40,054 bases of DNA from DAOMFM01 sp035429825. GTDB taxonomy: Bacteria > Acidobacteriota > Blastocatellia > UBA7656 > JADIYM01. The notes under the pieces are model-generated. The model saw only the letters and a program-made list of their open reading frames with translations, did not search any database and was not told the DNA's origin. The stretch covers positions 1 through 40,054 of the forward strand of contig JBGAKX010000029.1 of NCBI GenBank assembly GCA_044224215.1, in the 5' to 3' direction. A program made the translations under genes and the position numbers. Below, piece after piece: positions 1 through 8,008 of the stretch (positions are counted from its first letter, which is position 1; the number at the start of each line of letters is the position of its first letter).

Positions 1-30
1 CGGGACGAGGATGTGATTGAAGAGCGCCAT
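1..30 (-). CDS. Universal stress protein, N-terminal fragment (gene continues beyond left edge)
   Basis: Read leftward from an ATG at 30-28, the ten available codons give MALFNHILVP, the very characteristic opening of UspA-domain proteins, whose first beta strand (xxxxILVPTD) leads into the nucleotide-binding fold. The rest of the gene lies outside the window. The start is supported by a TTGACA / TACCAT promoter on the same strand 30-60 nt upstream. Only ten residues are visible, so the family call rests on a short motif; another protein starting with a similar strand cannot be excluded. Confidence 0.55.
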   Translation of the reverse strand, partial: MALFNHILVP

Positions 31-59
31 TGCGAACCGTTCCGCCAAAAACCGATGCA

Positions 60-87
60 ATGGTAGCGGAGCGGGACCGTGTGTCAA
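60..87 (-). promoter_or_regulatory. Promoter for the leftward universal stress protein gene
   Basis: On the minus strand TTGACA (87-82) and TACCAT (65-60) are separated by 16 bp. The -35 is a perfect match and the -10 fits the TANNNT pattern seen at other genes in this window. The expected start site leaves a leader of roughly 20-25 nt before the ATG at 30. Confidence 0.5.
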
Positions 88-146
88 CAGAGCGCGGTGG
101 CGCACTTCGCGTTCGCGCGGGTTCACCGCGCGCGATGGATTGCGTG

Positions 147-175
147 TTGACCGAAGTTCACACCGCGGGTAGCGT
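147..175 (+). promoter_or_regulatory. Promoter of ispA-dxs-tlyA, placed for a leaderless transcript
   Basis: TTGACC (147-152), 17 bp spacer, TAGCGT (170-175). Only 9 nt separate the -10 from the ATG at 185 and there is no Shine-Dalgarno sequence, so transcription would begin at or within about 3 nt of the start codon. Confidence 0.5.
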
Positions 176-184
176 CTGTGCGCG

Positions 185-1075
185 ATGACGTTTGACGAGT
201 TTCTGAAGGACCGCGCCGCGCGGACCGAGGCGTGGCTCGCGACGGTCGTTCCCGCCGAGATCGACCCGCCCGGCGTGCTCCACAAGGCGATTCGGTACAG
301 CCTTCTGGATGGCGGCAAGCGGCTCAGGCCGGTGCTGTGCATCGCAACAGCCGAGATGTTCGACTGTCCCGAGATCGAGGTGATGCCGGTCGCGTGTGCG
401 CTCGAGATGATCCACACGTATTCGCTGATCCACGACGACCTGCCGTCGATGGACAACGACGACCTGCGACGCGGACGGCCGACGAGCCACCGGATGTTTG
501 GCGAGGCCGTCGCGATCCTCGCAGGCGACGCGCTCGTGACGCGCGCGTTCGGCGCTCTTGCCGAGGGAATTTCGGATCCATCGATCGCGGCGCGACGACT
601 TCGAATCGTCGAGCTGCTCGCCCGCGCCGCCGGCGCTGGCGATGGGATGGTTGGCGGACAGGTGCTCGACCTCGAGGCGGAGGGCTGTGCGGTTGACGGC
701 GCGCGTCTCGATGCGTTGCACGCGGCCAAGACCGGCGCGCTCCTCACGGCGTCCGTCGTCGCCGGCGCGATCGCCGGCGGCGCTGGCGAAGTCGAGCTTG
801 GCAACCTCGAGCGATACGGTCGCAGCCTCGGGCTCGCATTCCAGATCGCGGACGACGTGCTCGATGTGACGTCGACGACCGAACAGCTCGGAAAGACGGC
901 CGGAAAAGATGCGGCCGTCAGCAAGGCCACCTATCCGGGCCTGTTCGGCATCGAAGCGTCCATCGCGCGAGCCAGACAGGTCGTCGAGGCGGCAACGGCC
1001 GAACTTGAGCCGTTCGGACCGCGCGCGGACCGGTTGCGAGAGATTGCTTGCTTCGCCATTGAGCGTCAGAAATAA
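185..1075 (+). CDS. ispA: Short-chain polyprenyl diphosphate synthase (farnesyl/geranylgeranyl diphosphate synthase)
   Basis: A 296-residue cytoplasmic prenyltransferase that condenses isopentenyl diphosphate with allylic diphosphates to give C15 or C20 chains. The first Asp-rich motif DDLPSMDNDD (84-93) has the two-residue insertion typical of bacterial type II FPP/GGPP synthases. The second Asp-rich motif IADDVLD is at 221-227, and GGKRLRP (43-49) is the diphosphate-binding stretch. Length is normal for the family. It is followed 89 nt downstream by dxs, the usual ispA-dxs pairing for feeding the MEP pathway into lipid carriers and quinones. Product chain length cannot be told from sequence alone; geranylgeranyl diphosphate synthase is the main alternative. 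The start was chosen because a promoter -10 ends 9 nt upstream. Confidence 0.93.
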   Translation: MTFDEFLKDRAARTEAWLATVVPAEIDPPGVLHKAIRYSLLDGGKRLRPVLCIATAEMFDCPEIEVMPVACALEMIHTYSLIHDDLPSMDNDDLRRGRPTSHRMFGEAVAILAGDALVTRAFGALAEGISDPSIAARRLRIVELLARAAGAGDGMVGGQVLDLEAEGCAVDGARLDALHAAKTGALLTASVVAGAIAGGAGEVELGNLERYGRSLGLAFQIADDVLDVTSTTEQLGKTAGKDAAVSKATYPGLFGIEASIARARQVVEAATAELEPFGPRADRLREIACFAIERQK

Positions 1076-1093
1076 TGAATCGTGCGGCAGAGA

Positions 1094-1127
1094 TGGTTCG
1101 TCCGAACCACGCGACGACGTGCGTCGT
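1094..1127 (+). other. Two small hairpins in the ispA-dxs gap
   Basis: TGGTTC (1094-1099) pairs with GAACCA (1104-1109), and ACGACG (1114-1119) pairs with CGTCGT (1122-1127), followed by a short T-rich stretch. They sit between two genes that should be co-transcribed, so they might attenuate or process the message. Stems are short and the function is unproven. Confidence 0.25.
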
Positions 1128-1164
1128 TTGTCGCCCGGGTCCACATCTGAAAGGTACGTGATTC

Positions 1165-3072
1165 GTGACTGACAAGCCTCTGCTTCCGACGATCGACGAT
1201 CCCGCGGATCTCCGCAAACTGCCACAATCAAAGCTTCCGCAGGTCGCGCAGGAGATCAGGGAGTACATGATCGAAGTGCTCTCGAAGATCGGAGGGCACA
1301 CCGCGGCGAGCCTCGGGCCGGTCGAGCTCGCGCTTGCGCTGCACTACGTCTTCGACACGCCTCGCGACCGACTCGTGTGGGACGTCGGTCATCAGGCGTA
1401 TTCGCACAAGATCCTCACGGGCCGTCGCGACCGGTTTCCGACGGTGAAGCAGTACGGCGGCCTTTCCGGCTTTCTGCGGCGCGAGGAGTCCGAGTACGAC
1501 GTCTTCAACGCAGGTCACGCCGGAACATCCATCTCGGCAGCGCTGGGAATGGCGACGGCGCGGGATCTGCTCGGAAAGGACTTCCACGTCATCGCCGTCA
1601 TCGGCGACGGCGGCCTGACCGCCGGCATGGCGATGGAGGCCTTCAACCAGGCCGGGCACGACAAGCGCCGGCTGATCGTCGTGCTCAACGACAACGAGAT
1701 GTCGATCGCGCCGAACGTCGGCGCCGTGTCGGGGTACCTGAACCGGATTCGCGGCGGCCAGCCGTACAACACGATCAAGGACGAGATCGAGGAACTGCTG
1801 CGCTCGATCCCGGGCGTCGGCGAGATGATGTTCAAGAGCGCCAAGATGGTGAAGGACGCGATCTCGCGCGCGTTCGTCCCGGGCGTGCTCGCCGAAGAGC
1901 TCGGCTTCAGGTACTACGGACCGATCAACGGCCACGATACCGACGCGCTCGTGGCGGCATTCCAGGAGGCCAAGCACCACGATCATCCCGTGCTGATCCA
2001 TACGCTCACGATGAAGGGCAAGGGCTATGCCCCGGCTGAGCGCGATCCGTACTCGTGGCACGGCACGACGCCATTCGATCTCGCGACGGGGACCTTCGTG
2101 AAGTCCAAGGCGTCCGCGCCGTCGTACACGCAGGTCTTTGCCGAGACGACGGCCAAGCTGATGGCGCTCGACGAACGCGTCGTCGCGATCACGGCCGCGA
2201 TGCCCGACGGGACCGGGCTCAACAAGGTCTCGCCGAAATTTCCCGATCGCGTCATCGACGTCGGCATTGCCGAGCAGCACGCAGTGACTCTCGCGGCCGG
2301 CATGGCGCTCGAGGGCACCAAGCCGATCTGCGCGATCTACTCGACGTTCCTTCAGCGCGCATTCGACCAGGTGGTGCACGACGTGTGCCTCATGGACATT
2401 CCGGTAGCGTTTGCGATCGATCGTGGAGGAATCGTCGGCGCGGATGGTCCCACGCACCACGGCCTGCTCGATTTTGCGTACCTCAGGGCGCTGCCGAACA
2501 TGGTCGTGATGGCGCCAAAGGACGAGAACGAGCTCGCGCGAATGCTCAAGACGGCGGTCGACCTCGAGCATCCCGCATCGGTCCGGTATCCGCGCGGAAA
2601 CGGCCTCGGCGTTCCGATCGAGGATCCCATTACGGCCGTCGAAGTTGGAAAGGGCGAGTTGTTGCGCGAAGGGCGCGATGCCGCGATCATCGCCATCGGC
2701 CACATGGTGCAGCCGGCGGTCGAGGCGGCCGAGCGGCTCGCGGCGGAAGGACTCGAGGTTGCCGTGGTCAACGCGCGCTTTGTGAAGCCGCTCGACGAAG
2801 AGATGATCCTTGCGCTCGCCGATACGACGGGGTGTCTCGTGACCGTCGAGGACCATTTCCTCGCCGGTGGATTCGGGAGCGCCGTGCTCGAGCTTCTTGC
2901 CGACAATGGCCGCTCGCATATCAAGGTTGGCCGGCTCGGTGTTCCGGACGGCGTGCACCAGCACGGACCTCAGGAACTGCTGCGCGCCAAGTTCGGCATC
3001 GACGCGGACGGAATCGTGAAGCGGGTCCGCGAGCTCGTTGCGGCGGAACGCAGACTCGGCGTCATTCGCTGA
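1165..3072 (+). CDS. dxs: 1-deoxy-D-xylulose-5-phosphate synthase
   Basis: A 635-residue thiamine-diphosphate enzyme, first step of the MEP isoprenoid pathway: pyruvate plus glyceraldehyde 3-phosphate to 1-deoxy-D-xylulose 5-phosphate and CO2. The N-terminal domain has DVGHQAYSHKILTGR (73-87). The ThDP/Mg motif begins GDGGLTAGMAMEAFNQAG (147-164) and closes with NDNEMSI (175-181). The catalytic Glu is E370 in VGIAEQHAV. Pyrimidine and C-terminal transketolase domains follow, and the length is standard. The start is a GTG with AAAGG about 10 nt upstream. The stop lies 13 nt before the tlyA start, so dxs and tlyA are probably one transcript with ispA. Confidence 0.97.
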   Translation: MTDKPLLPTIDDPADLRKLPQSKLPQVAQEIREYMIEVLSKIGGHTAASLGPVELALALHYVFDTPRDRLVWDVGHQAYSHKILTGRRDRFPTVKQYGGLSGFLRREESEYDVFNAGHAGTSISAALGMATARDLLGKDFHVIAVIGDGGLTAGMAMEAFNQAGHDKRRLIVVLNDNEMSIAPNVGAVSGYLNRIRGGQPYNTIKDEIEELLRSIPGVGEMMFKSAKMVKDAISRAFVPGVLAEELGFRYYGPINGHDTDALVAAFQEAKHHDHPVLIHTLTMKGKGYAPAERDPYSWHGTTPFDLATGTFVKSKASAPSYTQVFAETTAKLMALDERVVAITAAMPDGTGLNKVSPKFPDRVIDVGIAEQHAVTLAAGMALEGTKPICAIYSTFLQRAFDQVVHDVCLMDIPVAFAIDRGGIVGADGPTHHGLLDFAYLRALPNMVVMAPKDENELARMLKTAVDLEHPASVRYPRGNGLGVPIEDPITAVEVGKGELLREGRDAAIIAIGHMVQPAVEAAERLAAEGLEVAVVNARFVKPLDEEMILALADTTGCLVTVEDHFLAGGFGSAVLELLADNGRSHIKVGRLGVPDGVHQHGPQELLRAKFGIDADGIVKRVRELVAAERRLGVIR

Positions 3073-3085
3073 TACCGGCGGGATC

Positions 3086-3823
3086 GTGAAGGAACGCATC
3101 GACAAGCTCCTGGTCGACCGGGGGCTTGTCGAGAGCCGTGAAAAGGCGCGAGCGCTCGTATTGGCTGGACAGGTGCTTGCCAACGAGCAACGCATCGACA
3201 AGCCCGGTCAGACGGTCGCGCTCGACGCGACGCTCCGGATCAAGGGCGAGACCCTGCGCTACGTCGGCCGCGGCGGTCTGAAGCTGGAAGCGGCACTGGC
3301 AGAGTTCGGCATCGATCCGACGGGCATGACGTGGATCGATGTCGGCGCGTCGACCGGCGGATTCACCGACTGCCTGCTGCAGCGCGGCGCCGAGCGGGTG
3401 TGGGCCGTCGACGTCGGCCACAACCAGCTCGACTACCGGATTCGAACGGACCCCCGTGTCGAGGTCCGCGAGGGCGTCAACGCCCGGTCGCTCGCCCCGG
3501 AGGATTACCCGCGTCTGTTCGACGGCGCGGTCGTCGACGTCTCGTTCATCTCGTTGAAGCTGATTCTTCCGGCGGTTGCACGCGTCGTGCGTCCGGGCGG
3601 CATCGTCGTGGCGCTCGTCAAGCCGCAGTTCGAAGTCGGCCGCGGCGAGGTCGGCAAGGGCGGCATCGTCCGCGACGATGCTCAGCGCGAACGGGTTCGC
3701 GATGAGATCATCGCGTTTGCAGAAACCAATGGAATGACCGCACTGGGCTCGATCGAGTCGCCGGTCCCCGGAGCCGAAGGGAACCGTGAGTACCTGGTCT
3801 CGCTGCGCGTGAACGACGCGTGA
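3086..3823 (+). CDS. tlyA: TlyA-family S4-domain RNA 2'-O-ribose methyltransferase
   Basis: A 245-residue protein with an N-terminal S4 RNA-binding domain (about 1-60, starting KERIDKLLVDRGL) and an FtsJ/RrmJ-type SAM methyltransferase domain. The SAM motif is DVGASTGGFT at 85-94, later DVSFISLKLILPA and the catalytic-region Lys in LVKPQFEVGR. Family members methylate ribose 2'-OH groups in 16S/23S rRNA; some are annotated as haemolysin A. A GTG at 3086 preceded by GGCGGGA is preferred. An in-frame start at 3038 would overlap dxs by 35 nt and add residues outside the S4 domain. It follows dxs by 13 nt, a pairing seen in many bacteria, although no metabolic link is evident. Confidence 0.93.
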   Translation: MKERIDKLLVDRGLVESREKARALVLAGQVLANEQRIDKPGQTVALDATLRIKGETLRYVGRGGLKLEAALAEFGIDPTGMTWIDVGASTGGFTDCLLQRGAERVWAVDVGHNQLDYRIRTDPRVEVREGVNARSLAPEDYPRLFDGAVVDVSFISLKLILPAVARVVRPGGIVVALVKPQFEVGRGEVGKGGIVRDDAQRERVRDEIIAFAETNGMTALGSIESPVPGAEGNREYLVSLRVNDA

Positions 3824-3832
3824 TCCGGCAAG

Positions 3833-4747
3833 TCAGCTGAGGGGCTGCGATTCGCTCGCGCCCGTGTCAGGGTCGCCGAGCGGCCGGCTCTCGAGCGACG
3901 TCGGCGGCGCAGGAACGTGCGAAAACTTGATCATCGTCAACGCGTTCCCGCGGTCGTTGTAGCTGACGTCGTCCATGATGTTGCGAATCAGCAGCAGGCC
4001 ACGGCCACTCGGCCTGAGCAGGTTTTCGGGAGCGCACGGATCCGGAACGTCCTGCTCGCGGAAGCCATCCCCCTCGTCCGAGATGACGAACCGCGCGCGG
4101 TCCGCCGAGATGTCGGCGACGATGTGCACCTGCTTGGTCGGATCGTACCCGTTTCCGTGCTTGATGGCGTTCACGATCGCCTCGTCGAGCGCGACGACAA
4201 CGTCGATGCTGTCCGGTTCGATCACACCCATCTTGACGAGGTGCTCGGTGAGCATGTTCAGGATGCCGTCCAGGTATTCGACCCGGCTCGGAATCGTGAA
4301 CTCGAGATGCTCCTTCAGAAACGGCCGGATCTTGACCGTGTCGCCATGGAGGTGATGGCAACTGCGCGCCTTCTGGATCGCAGCGTCGAGCGACGAATCC
4401 GAGAAGGGAAATCCGAGCACGTCCACGTTGAGCCCGCGCACCTTTGCGCGCGCGGTCGTGTCGGCATCCGCCGCAGTGATGACGACCGGAACGGGATGCC
4501 GCTGCGTGTTGACGCTCCGCAGCAGACGCGCATCCTTGTACGTCGCCGACGAGACATCGGCGACGACGACGTCGACGACACCGGCCTCGATCCATCGCGC
4601 AGCCTCATCAACAGAGTCCACGGGCGTCACGTGGTGGCCACGGGCAGCGAATGCGGAGGTTACGTCTTTGCGCAACGACTCATCACCTTCGACGACGAGC
4701 ACACGCATCCGATCCCCGCTGTTCGGCTCGGGAGGGTTCGCTGGCAT
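3833..4747 (-). CDS. Degenerate response-regulator receiver fused to an RsbW-type anti-sigma histidine-kinase-like ATPase
   Basis: A 304-residue soluble protein. Residues 14-130 look like a receiver domain (RVLVVEGDE, likely phospho-acceptor D64 in VVVADVSS), but the conserved Lys of the LxKPF motif is Phe (LGFPF, F113). Residues 140-275 are a HATPase_c_2 domain of the RsbW/SpoIIAB kind: N box ALDEAIVNAIKHGN (187-200), G1 box DEGDGF (224-229), G2 box GRGLLLIRNIMD (248-259). Such ATPases are Ser/Thr kinases of anti-anti-sigma proteins in partner-switching systems. No STAS partner or sigma factor is adjacent. It converges on tlyA with a 9-nt gap and is divergent from the cation transporter gene. 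An internal ATG at residue 14 could also be the start. The kinase role is inferred from family. Confidence 0.8.
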   Translation of the reverse strand: MPANPPEPNSGDRMRVLVVEGDESLRKDVTSAFAARGHHVTPVDSVDEAARWIEAGVVDVVVADVSSATYKDARLLRSVNTQRHPVPVVITAADADTTARAKVRGLNVDVLGFPFSDSSLDAAIQKARSCHHLHGDTVKIRPFLKEHLEFTIPSRVEYLDGILNMLTEHLVKMGVIEPDSIDVVVALDEAIVNAIKHGNGYDPTKQVHIVADISADRARFVISDEGDGFREQDVPDPCAPENLLRPSGRGLLLIRNIMDDVSYNDRGNALTMIKFSHVPAPPTSLESRPLGDPDTGASESQPLS

Positions 4748-4755
4748 CGAACTCG

Positions 4756-4761
4756 ATAGTA
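4756..4761 (-). promoter_or_regulatory. -10 element for the receiver/ATPase gene
   Basis: TACTAT on the minus strand ends 8 nt before the ATG at 4747, with only a weak TTGTTT -35 about 18 bp further upstream and no Shine-Dalgarno sequence. The spacing suggests a leaderless transcript. Confidence 0.35.
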
Positions 4762-4797
4762 CACGAGCATTTGCGAGTCAAACAAGCACGGGTCACA

Positions 4798-4803
4798 TAT
4801 AAT
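4798..4803 (+). promoter_or_regulatory. -10 element for the cation transporter gene
   Basis: A perfect TATAAT lies directly before the transporter coding region. Its last bases overlap the most upstream possible ATG (4802), so translation probably begins at the GTG at 4811 or the ATG at 4817 on an almost leaderless mRNA. No convincing -35 is visible. Confidence 0.45.
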
Positions 4804-4816
4804 GGTGCCGGTGGAA

Positions 4817-5740
4817 ATGGAAGCCAGCCAGTCGACGGATGTGTCCGCCGCGGCCGCGAGGCGCCGGTCGCGCGCCGCCGCCACGTCCGTTGCAACCGCC
4901 ACGGGACTCGTGATCCTGAAGGCCATCGCCGGCTTTCTGACGAATTCATTGAGCCTTCTCGCGTCGGCGGTCGACTCGCTCACGGACATCTTTGCGTCGG
5001 GTGTGAACTACTTCGCGATTCGAACGGCCTCGCGTCCTGCGGACGAAGACCACGCATACGGGCACGGCAAGGCAGAAGGTCTCGCAGGCCTGTTCCAGGG
5101 AGCGGTGATCTGCGCTTCGGGTCTGTACCTGGGGTCGGAGGCGGTCAAACGGCTGATCAAGCCCGAACCGGTAGACGCCGGAAGCGTTGCAGTCGGAGTG
5201 ATGGTCGTCTCGATTATCGCGAGCTACGTGCTCGTCCGGTACCTGCGCAAGGTGGCGCGCGAGACCGATTCGATGGCGCTCGAGGCCGACAGTCTGCACT
5301 ACTCGACCGACGTCCTCGCGAACGCGGGCGTGCTGGCCGTGCTGGTCGCCGTCCGGCTGACGGGCTATCCGATCTTCGACACCGTCGTTTCGCTGATGAT
5401 CTCGGGGTACATCATCTATGCCGCGTTCGGCGTGATGAAGTCGGCCGTCGACCATCTCATGGACCGAGCGCTTCCGGATGACGTCGTCGCGCGCGCTCGT
5501 GAAATCGCACTCGCAAACCCGGAGGTTCTCGGCGTCCACGACGTCAAGACGCGGTCGGCCGGAGCACACAGCTTCATCGAGCTCCACCTCGAGGTCGACG
5601 GGAGTCGCACGCTGCGCGAGGCGCACGACGCCTCGGTGCAGGTGCTGCGGGCCATCGAGTCAAGCATCCCGAACTCGAAGGTATTCGTTCACACCGACCC
5701 GGTCGACGTCGAGGCGCGCATCGGCGCCGCCTCGACGTAA
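4817..5740 (+). CDS. Cation diffusion facilitator (CDF) family metal exporter, FieF-like
   Basis: A 307-residue inner-membrane divalent-cation/proton antiporter. About six hydrophobic segments are followed by a cytoplasmic ferredoxin-like domain (from about residue 205, ending KVFVHTDPVD). The transport site has DxxxD in the second helix (VDSLTD, D53 and D57) and HxxxD in the fifth (HYSTD, H161 and D165), the residue pattern of FieF/YiiP-type zinc/iron transporters. GHGKAEG after helix 2 is a CDF signature. In-frame starts exist at 4802 (inside the -10), 4811 (GTG) and 4817 (ATG); I favour 4811 or 4817. It is divergent from the receiver/ATPase gene and converges on the dehydrogenase gene with an 11-nt gap. 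The metal cannot be assigned firmly. Confidence 0.92.
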   Translation: MEASQSTDVSAAAARRRSRAAATSVATATGLVILKAIAGFLTNSLSLLASAVDSLTDIFASGVNYFAIRTASRPADEDHAYGHGKAEGLAGLFQGAVICASGLYLGSEAVKRLIKPEPVDAGSVAVGVMVVSIIASYVLVRYLRKVARETDSMALEADSLHYSTDVLANAGVLAVLVAVRLTGYPIFDTVVSLMISGYIIYAAFGVMKSAVDHLMDRALPDDVVARAREIALANPEVLGVHDVKTRSAGAHSFIELHLEVDGSRTLREAHDASVQVLRAIESSIPNSKVFVHTDPVDVEARIGAAST

Positions 5741-5751
5741 CCACCGGCGGC

Positions 5752-7821
5752 CTAGAACTGCAGCAACGCGAGCGCCTTGTCGTAGACGTCTTCGACCTGG
5801 GGCAGAATCTCGCGCTCGAGGATTCTCGAGAACGGAACCGGCGCGTACTTGGATCCGACACGCGCGATCGGCGCGTCGAGGTATTCAAAGCACTGCTCCG
5901 AGATGCGGGCCGCAATCTCGGCGCCGACGCCTCCGTGAACCTTGTCCTCGTGCACGATCAGCACGCGGTTGGTCTTCTGCACCGATTCGACAATCGTATC
6001 CATGTCGAGCGGGTTGATCGACCGCAGGTCGATGACCTCGACCTCGCGGCCGTGATCCTCCTGGATCTGGTTCGCCGCACGCAGCGACCAATGGACCGTC
6101 GTGCCGTAGGTCAGAATCGTCATGTCCGTACCCGGACGGCGAACGCGCGCCTTGCCAAACGGAATCCGGAAGTCCGGGCCGGGATCGGGCGACTTCGCAA
6201 ATATCTGATTGTAAAGGTACTTGGGCTCGAGAAAGAGCGTCACGCCGCGGCTGCGGAATGCCTGCCGCAACATGCCCGCCGCGTCGTCCGCAAACGCCGG
6301 CACGACGATTCGAAGTCCGGGCAATGTGTTGAAGAACGCCTCGAGGTTCTGCGAGTGGTACAGACCGCCGCCGATGTAGCCTCCCGACGCGAGCCGGATC
6401 ACGACGTTCGGGACGAACTGTCCGTTCGACCGGTAGTACTCGTGCGAGAACTCGATCAACTGCTCGACCGCCGGCCAGTAGTAGTCGGCGAACTGCGCGC
6501 CCTCGATGCAGACCCACAGGTCCTCGCGATACCGCGCCATCCCGTTTGCCGTGCCGTTGATGTAGTCCTCGGCAATCGGAGCGTTGAAGACACGGCTCGG
6601 GCCGAATTCGTGAAGCATGCCCTTCGTGACGTTGAACACGCCGCCCTTGTCGTGCGACGCGACGTCCTGTCCCCAGAGAAACGTGTTGGGGTTCCGCCTG
6701 AACTCCTGGATGAGCGTCTCGTTGATCGCCTCGCGCAGCGTGATCATCTCGCCGCCTTCACGCGGAGCGAGCTCGGACGCGTCCACATCCGACTGACCTG
6801 GAATGACGAACATCGTCGCCGTCTCCGGGTTCGGCTCAGCGGCGTGCTCGCCACGCTCCGCCGCGTCGTCGACGATCTCGTTGTTCTCGGCGTCGATCCG
6901 GTCGAGTTCGGAGGCGGCAACTCCAGCTTCCTCAATCAGATAGTGGCGCAACCTGGGAAGCGGGTCCATCCGCTCGCAGTCGGCGATCTCTTCCGCGGTC
7001 CGGTACAGCTCGTGCCGGTCGGAATTCGAATGCGCAAAGATCCTCTTGCAGAGCGCGTGCACGAGCGCGGGGCCTTCGCCTGACTTCACGTAGTCGGTTG
7101 CCTGCTGCATCGCCTGGTGGCAGTCGAATGGGTTCGTGCCGTCGCAGTTGACGATCAAAAGGTTCTTCAGACCGCTGTAATTCTCGGAAATGATTGGGTT
7201 TGCAGACTGCACCGAGACCGGGACCGAGATCCCGTAACCGTTGTTCTGCACGACAAAGATCACCGGGAGCTTTTCGCGCGACGCGCCGTTGAGCGCCTCG
7301 TAGACATAACCTTCCGATGTCGACGATTCGCCCTGGCTCGAGTACGCGATGCGTTCTTCGCCGTAGGTCTTCGCGGCGCGCGCGATGCCGACGGCGTGGA
7401 GCGTGTGATTTCCGGTTGCCGACGAGACGTTCCAGATGCCAATCGGGATCTTGGCAAAGTGGTTCGACATGTGGCGGCCGCCCGACGCAATGTCGTCAGC
7501 CTTTGAGAGACCGTTCAGAATGAGCTCGTATGGTGTGACGCCGGCCGCGAGACACGTCAGCATGTCGCGGTAGTACGGGAACATCCAGTCCCTGTTCGGA
7601 CGGAAGGCCAGACCAAGTGCCACCTGGATTCCGTCGTGGCCAGCGTGCGACGCGTGGTATGACCAGCCCTTGGCCTGTCTGAGGTACTTTCTCGCGCGAT
7701 CGTCGACCAGCCGGGCCTGGTGGATCAGGCGGTACCAGGTCTTCTGCGTCTCGACGTCCACGCGGACCGACCCTGCGTCGAGCGGCTGGTAATCGGACGT
7801 CTGAAGAGTCTCTGTGCTCAT
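5752..7821 (-). CDS. 2-oxoisovalerate-type dehydrogenase E1, alpha and beta subunits fused
   Basis: A 689-residue ThDP-dependent E1 component that decarboxylates branched-chain or related 2-oxoacids and passes the acyl group to E2. The N-terminal half is the alpha part (HASHAGHDGIQVALG, RHMSNHF, GESSTSEGYVYEAL, VVQNNGYGISVPV). After a linker rich in Asp, Glu and Ala comes the beta part (ITLREAINETLIQEF, NAPIAEDYINGTANGMA, EGAQFADYYWPAVEQLI, RLASGGYIGGGLYHSQ, LIVHEDKVHGGVGAEI). In many bacteria these are two genes; the fused form is about this length. The ATG at 7821 has an excellent Shine-Dalgarno (GGGGAGAG, 7831-7838); a longer frame to 7920 is not needed. No E2 or E3 gene is nearby. The true substrate (branched-chain, pyruvate or acetoin) is uncertain. 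Confidence 0.9.
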   Translation of the reverse strand: MSTETLQTSDYQPLDAGSVRVDVETQKTWYRLIHQARLVDDRARKYLRQAKGWSYHASHAGHDGIQVALGLAFRPNRDWMFPYYRDMLTCLAAGVTPYELILNGLSKADDIASGGRHMSNHFAKIPIGIWNVSSATGNHTLHAVGIARAAKTYGEERIAYSSQGESSTSEGYVYEALNGASREKLPVIFVVQNNGYGISVPVSVQSANPIISENYSGLKNLLIVNCDGTNPFDCHQAMQQATDYVKSGEGPALVHALCKRIFAHSNSDRHELYRTAEEIADCERMDPLPRLRHYLIEEAGVAASELDRIDAENNEIVDDAAERGEHAAEPNPETATMFVIPGQSDVDASELAPREGGEMITLREAINETLIQEFRRNPNTFLWGQDVASHDKGGVFNVTKGMLHEFGPSRVFNAPIAEDYINGTANGMARYREDLWVCIEGAQFADYYWPAVEQLIEFSHEYYRSNGQFVPNVVIRLASGGYIGGGLYHSQNLEAFFNTLPGLRIVVPAFADDAAGMLRQAFRSRGVTLFLEPKYLYNQIFAKSPDPGPDFRIPFGKARVRRPGTDMTILTYGTTVHWSLRAANQIQEDHGREVEVIDLRSINPLDMDTIVESVQKTNRVLIVHEDKVHGGVGAEIAARISEQCFEYLDAPIARVGSKYAPVPFSRILEREILPQVEDVYDKALALLQF

Positions 7822-7854
7822 GATCGTTCTCTCTCCCCATGAAATGGACCGAGC

Positions 7855-7883
7855 AGGATAACAGGCCCATTGTGTCCGTTCAA
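7855..7883 (-). promoter_or_regulatory. Promoter of the fused E1 dehydrogenase gene
   Basis: On the minus strand TTGAAC (7883-7878), 17 bp spacer, TATCCT (7860-7855). This predicts a leader of about 25 nt that carries the GGGGAGAG ribosome-binding site. Confidence 0.5.
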
Positions 7884-8008
7884 CGCCGCCAAAGACGGTA
7901 AGAATACCGCACCGACGCAACTTCTCCGAGTCCGGCTCCGATGATTGGTCAACCCGGGCCGTTACCAGGCGATCCGGTGTGACTCAAAGCAAAAGGAGCT
8001 CGTCTGAT

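Noticed and set aside
1228..3201. 657-codon open frame antisense to dxs, and similar long antisense frames over other genes (for example 12798-14444 and 23709-25013)
   Set aside because: They lie exactly opposite well-identified genes, encode Arg/His/Asp-rich sequences without domains, and are the normal by-product of high-GC third-position bias.
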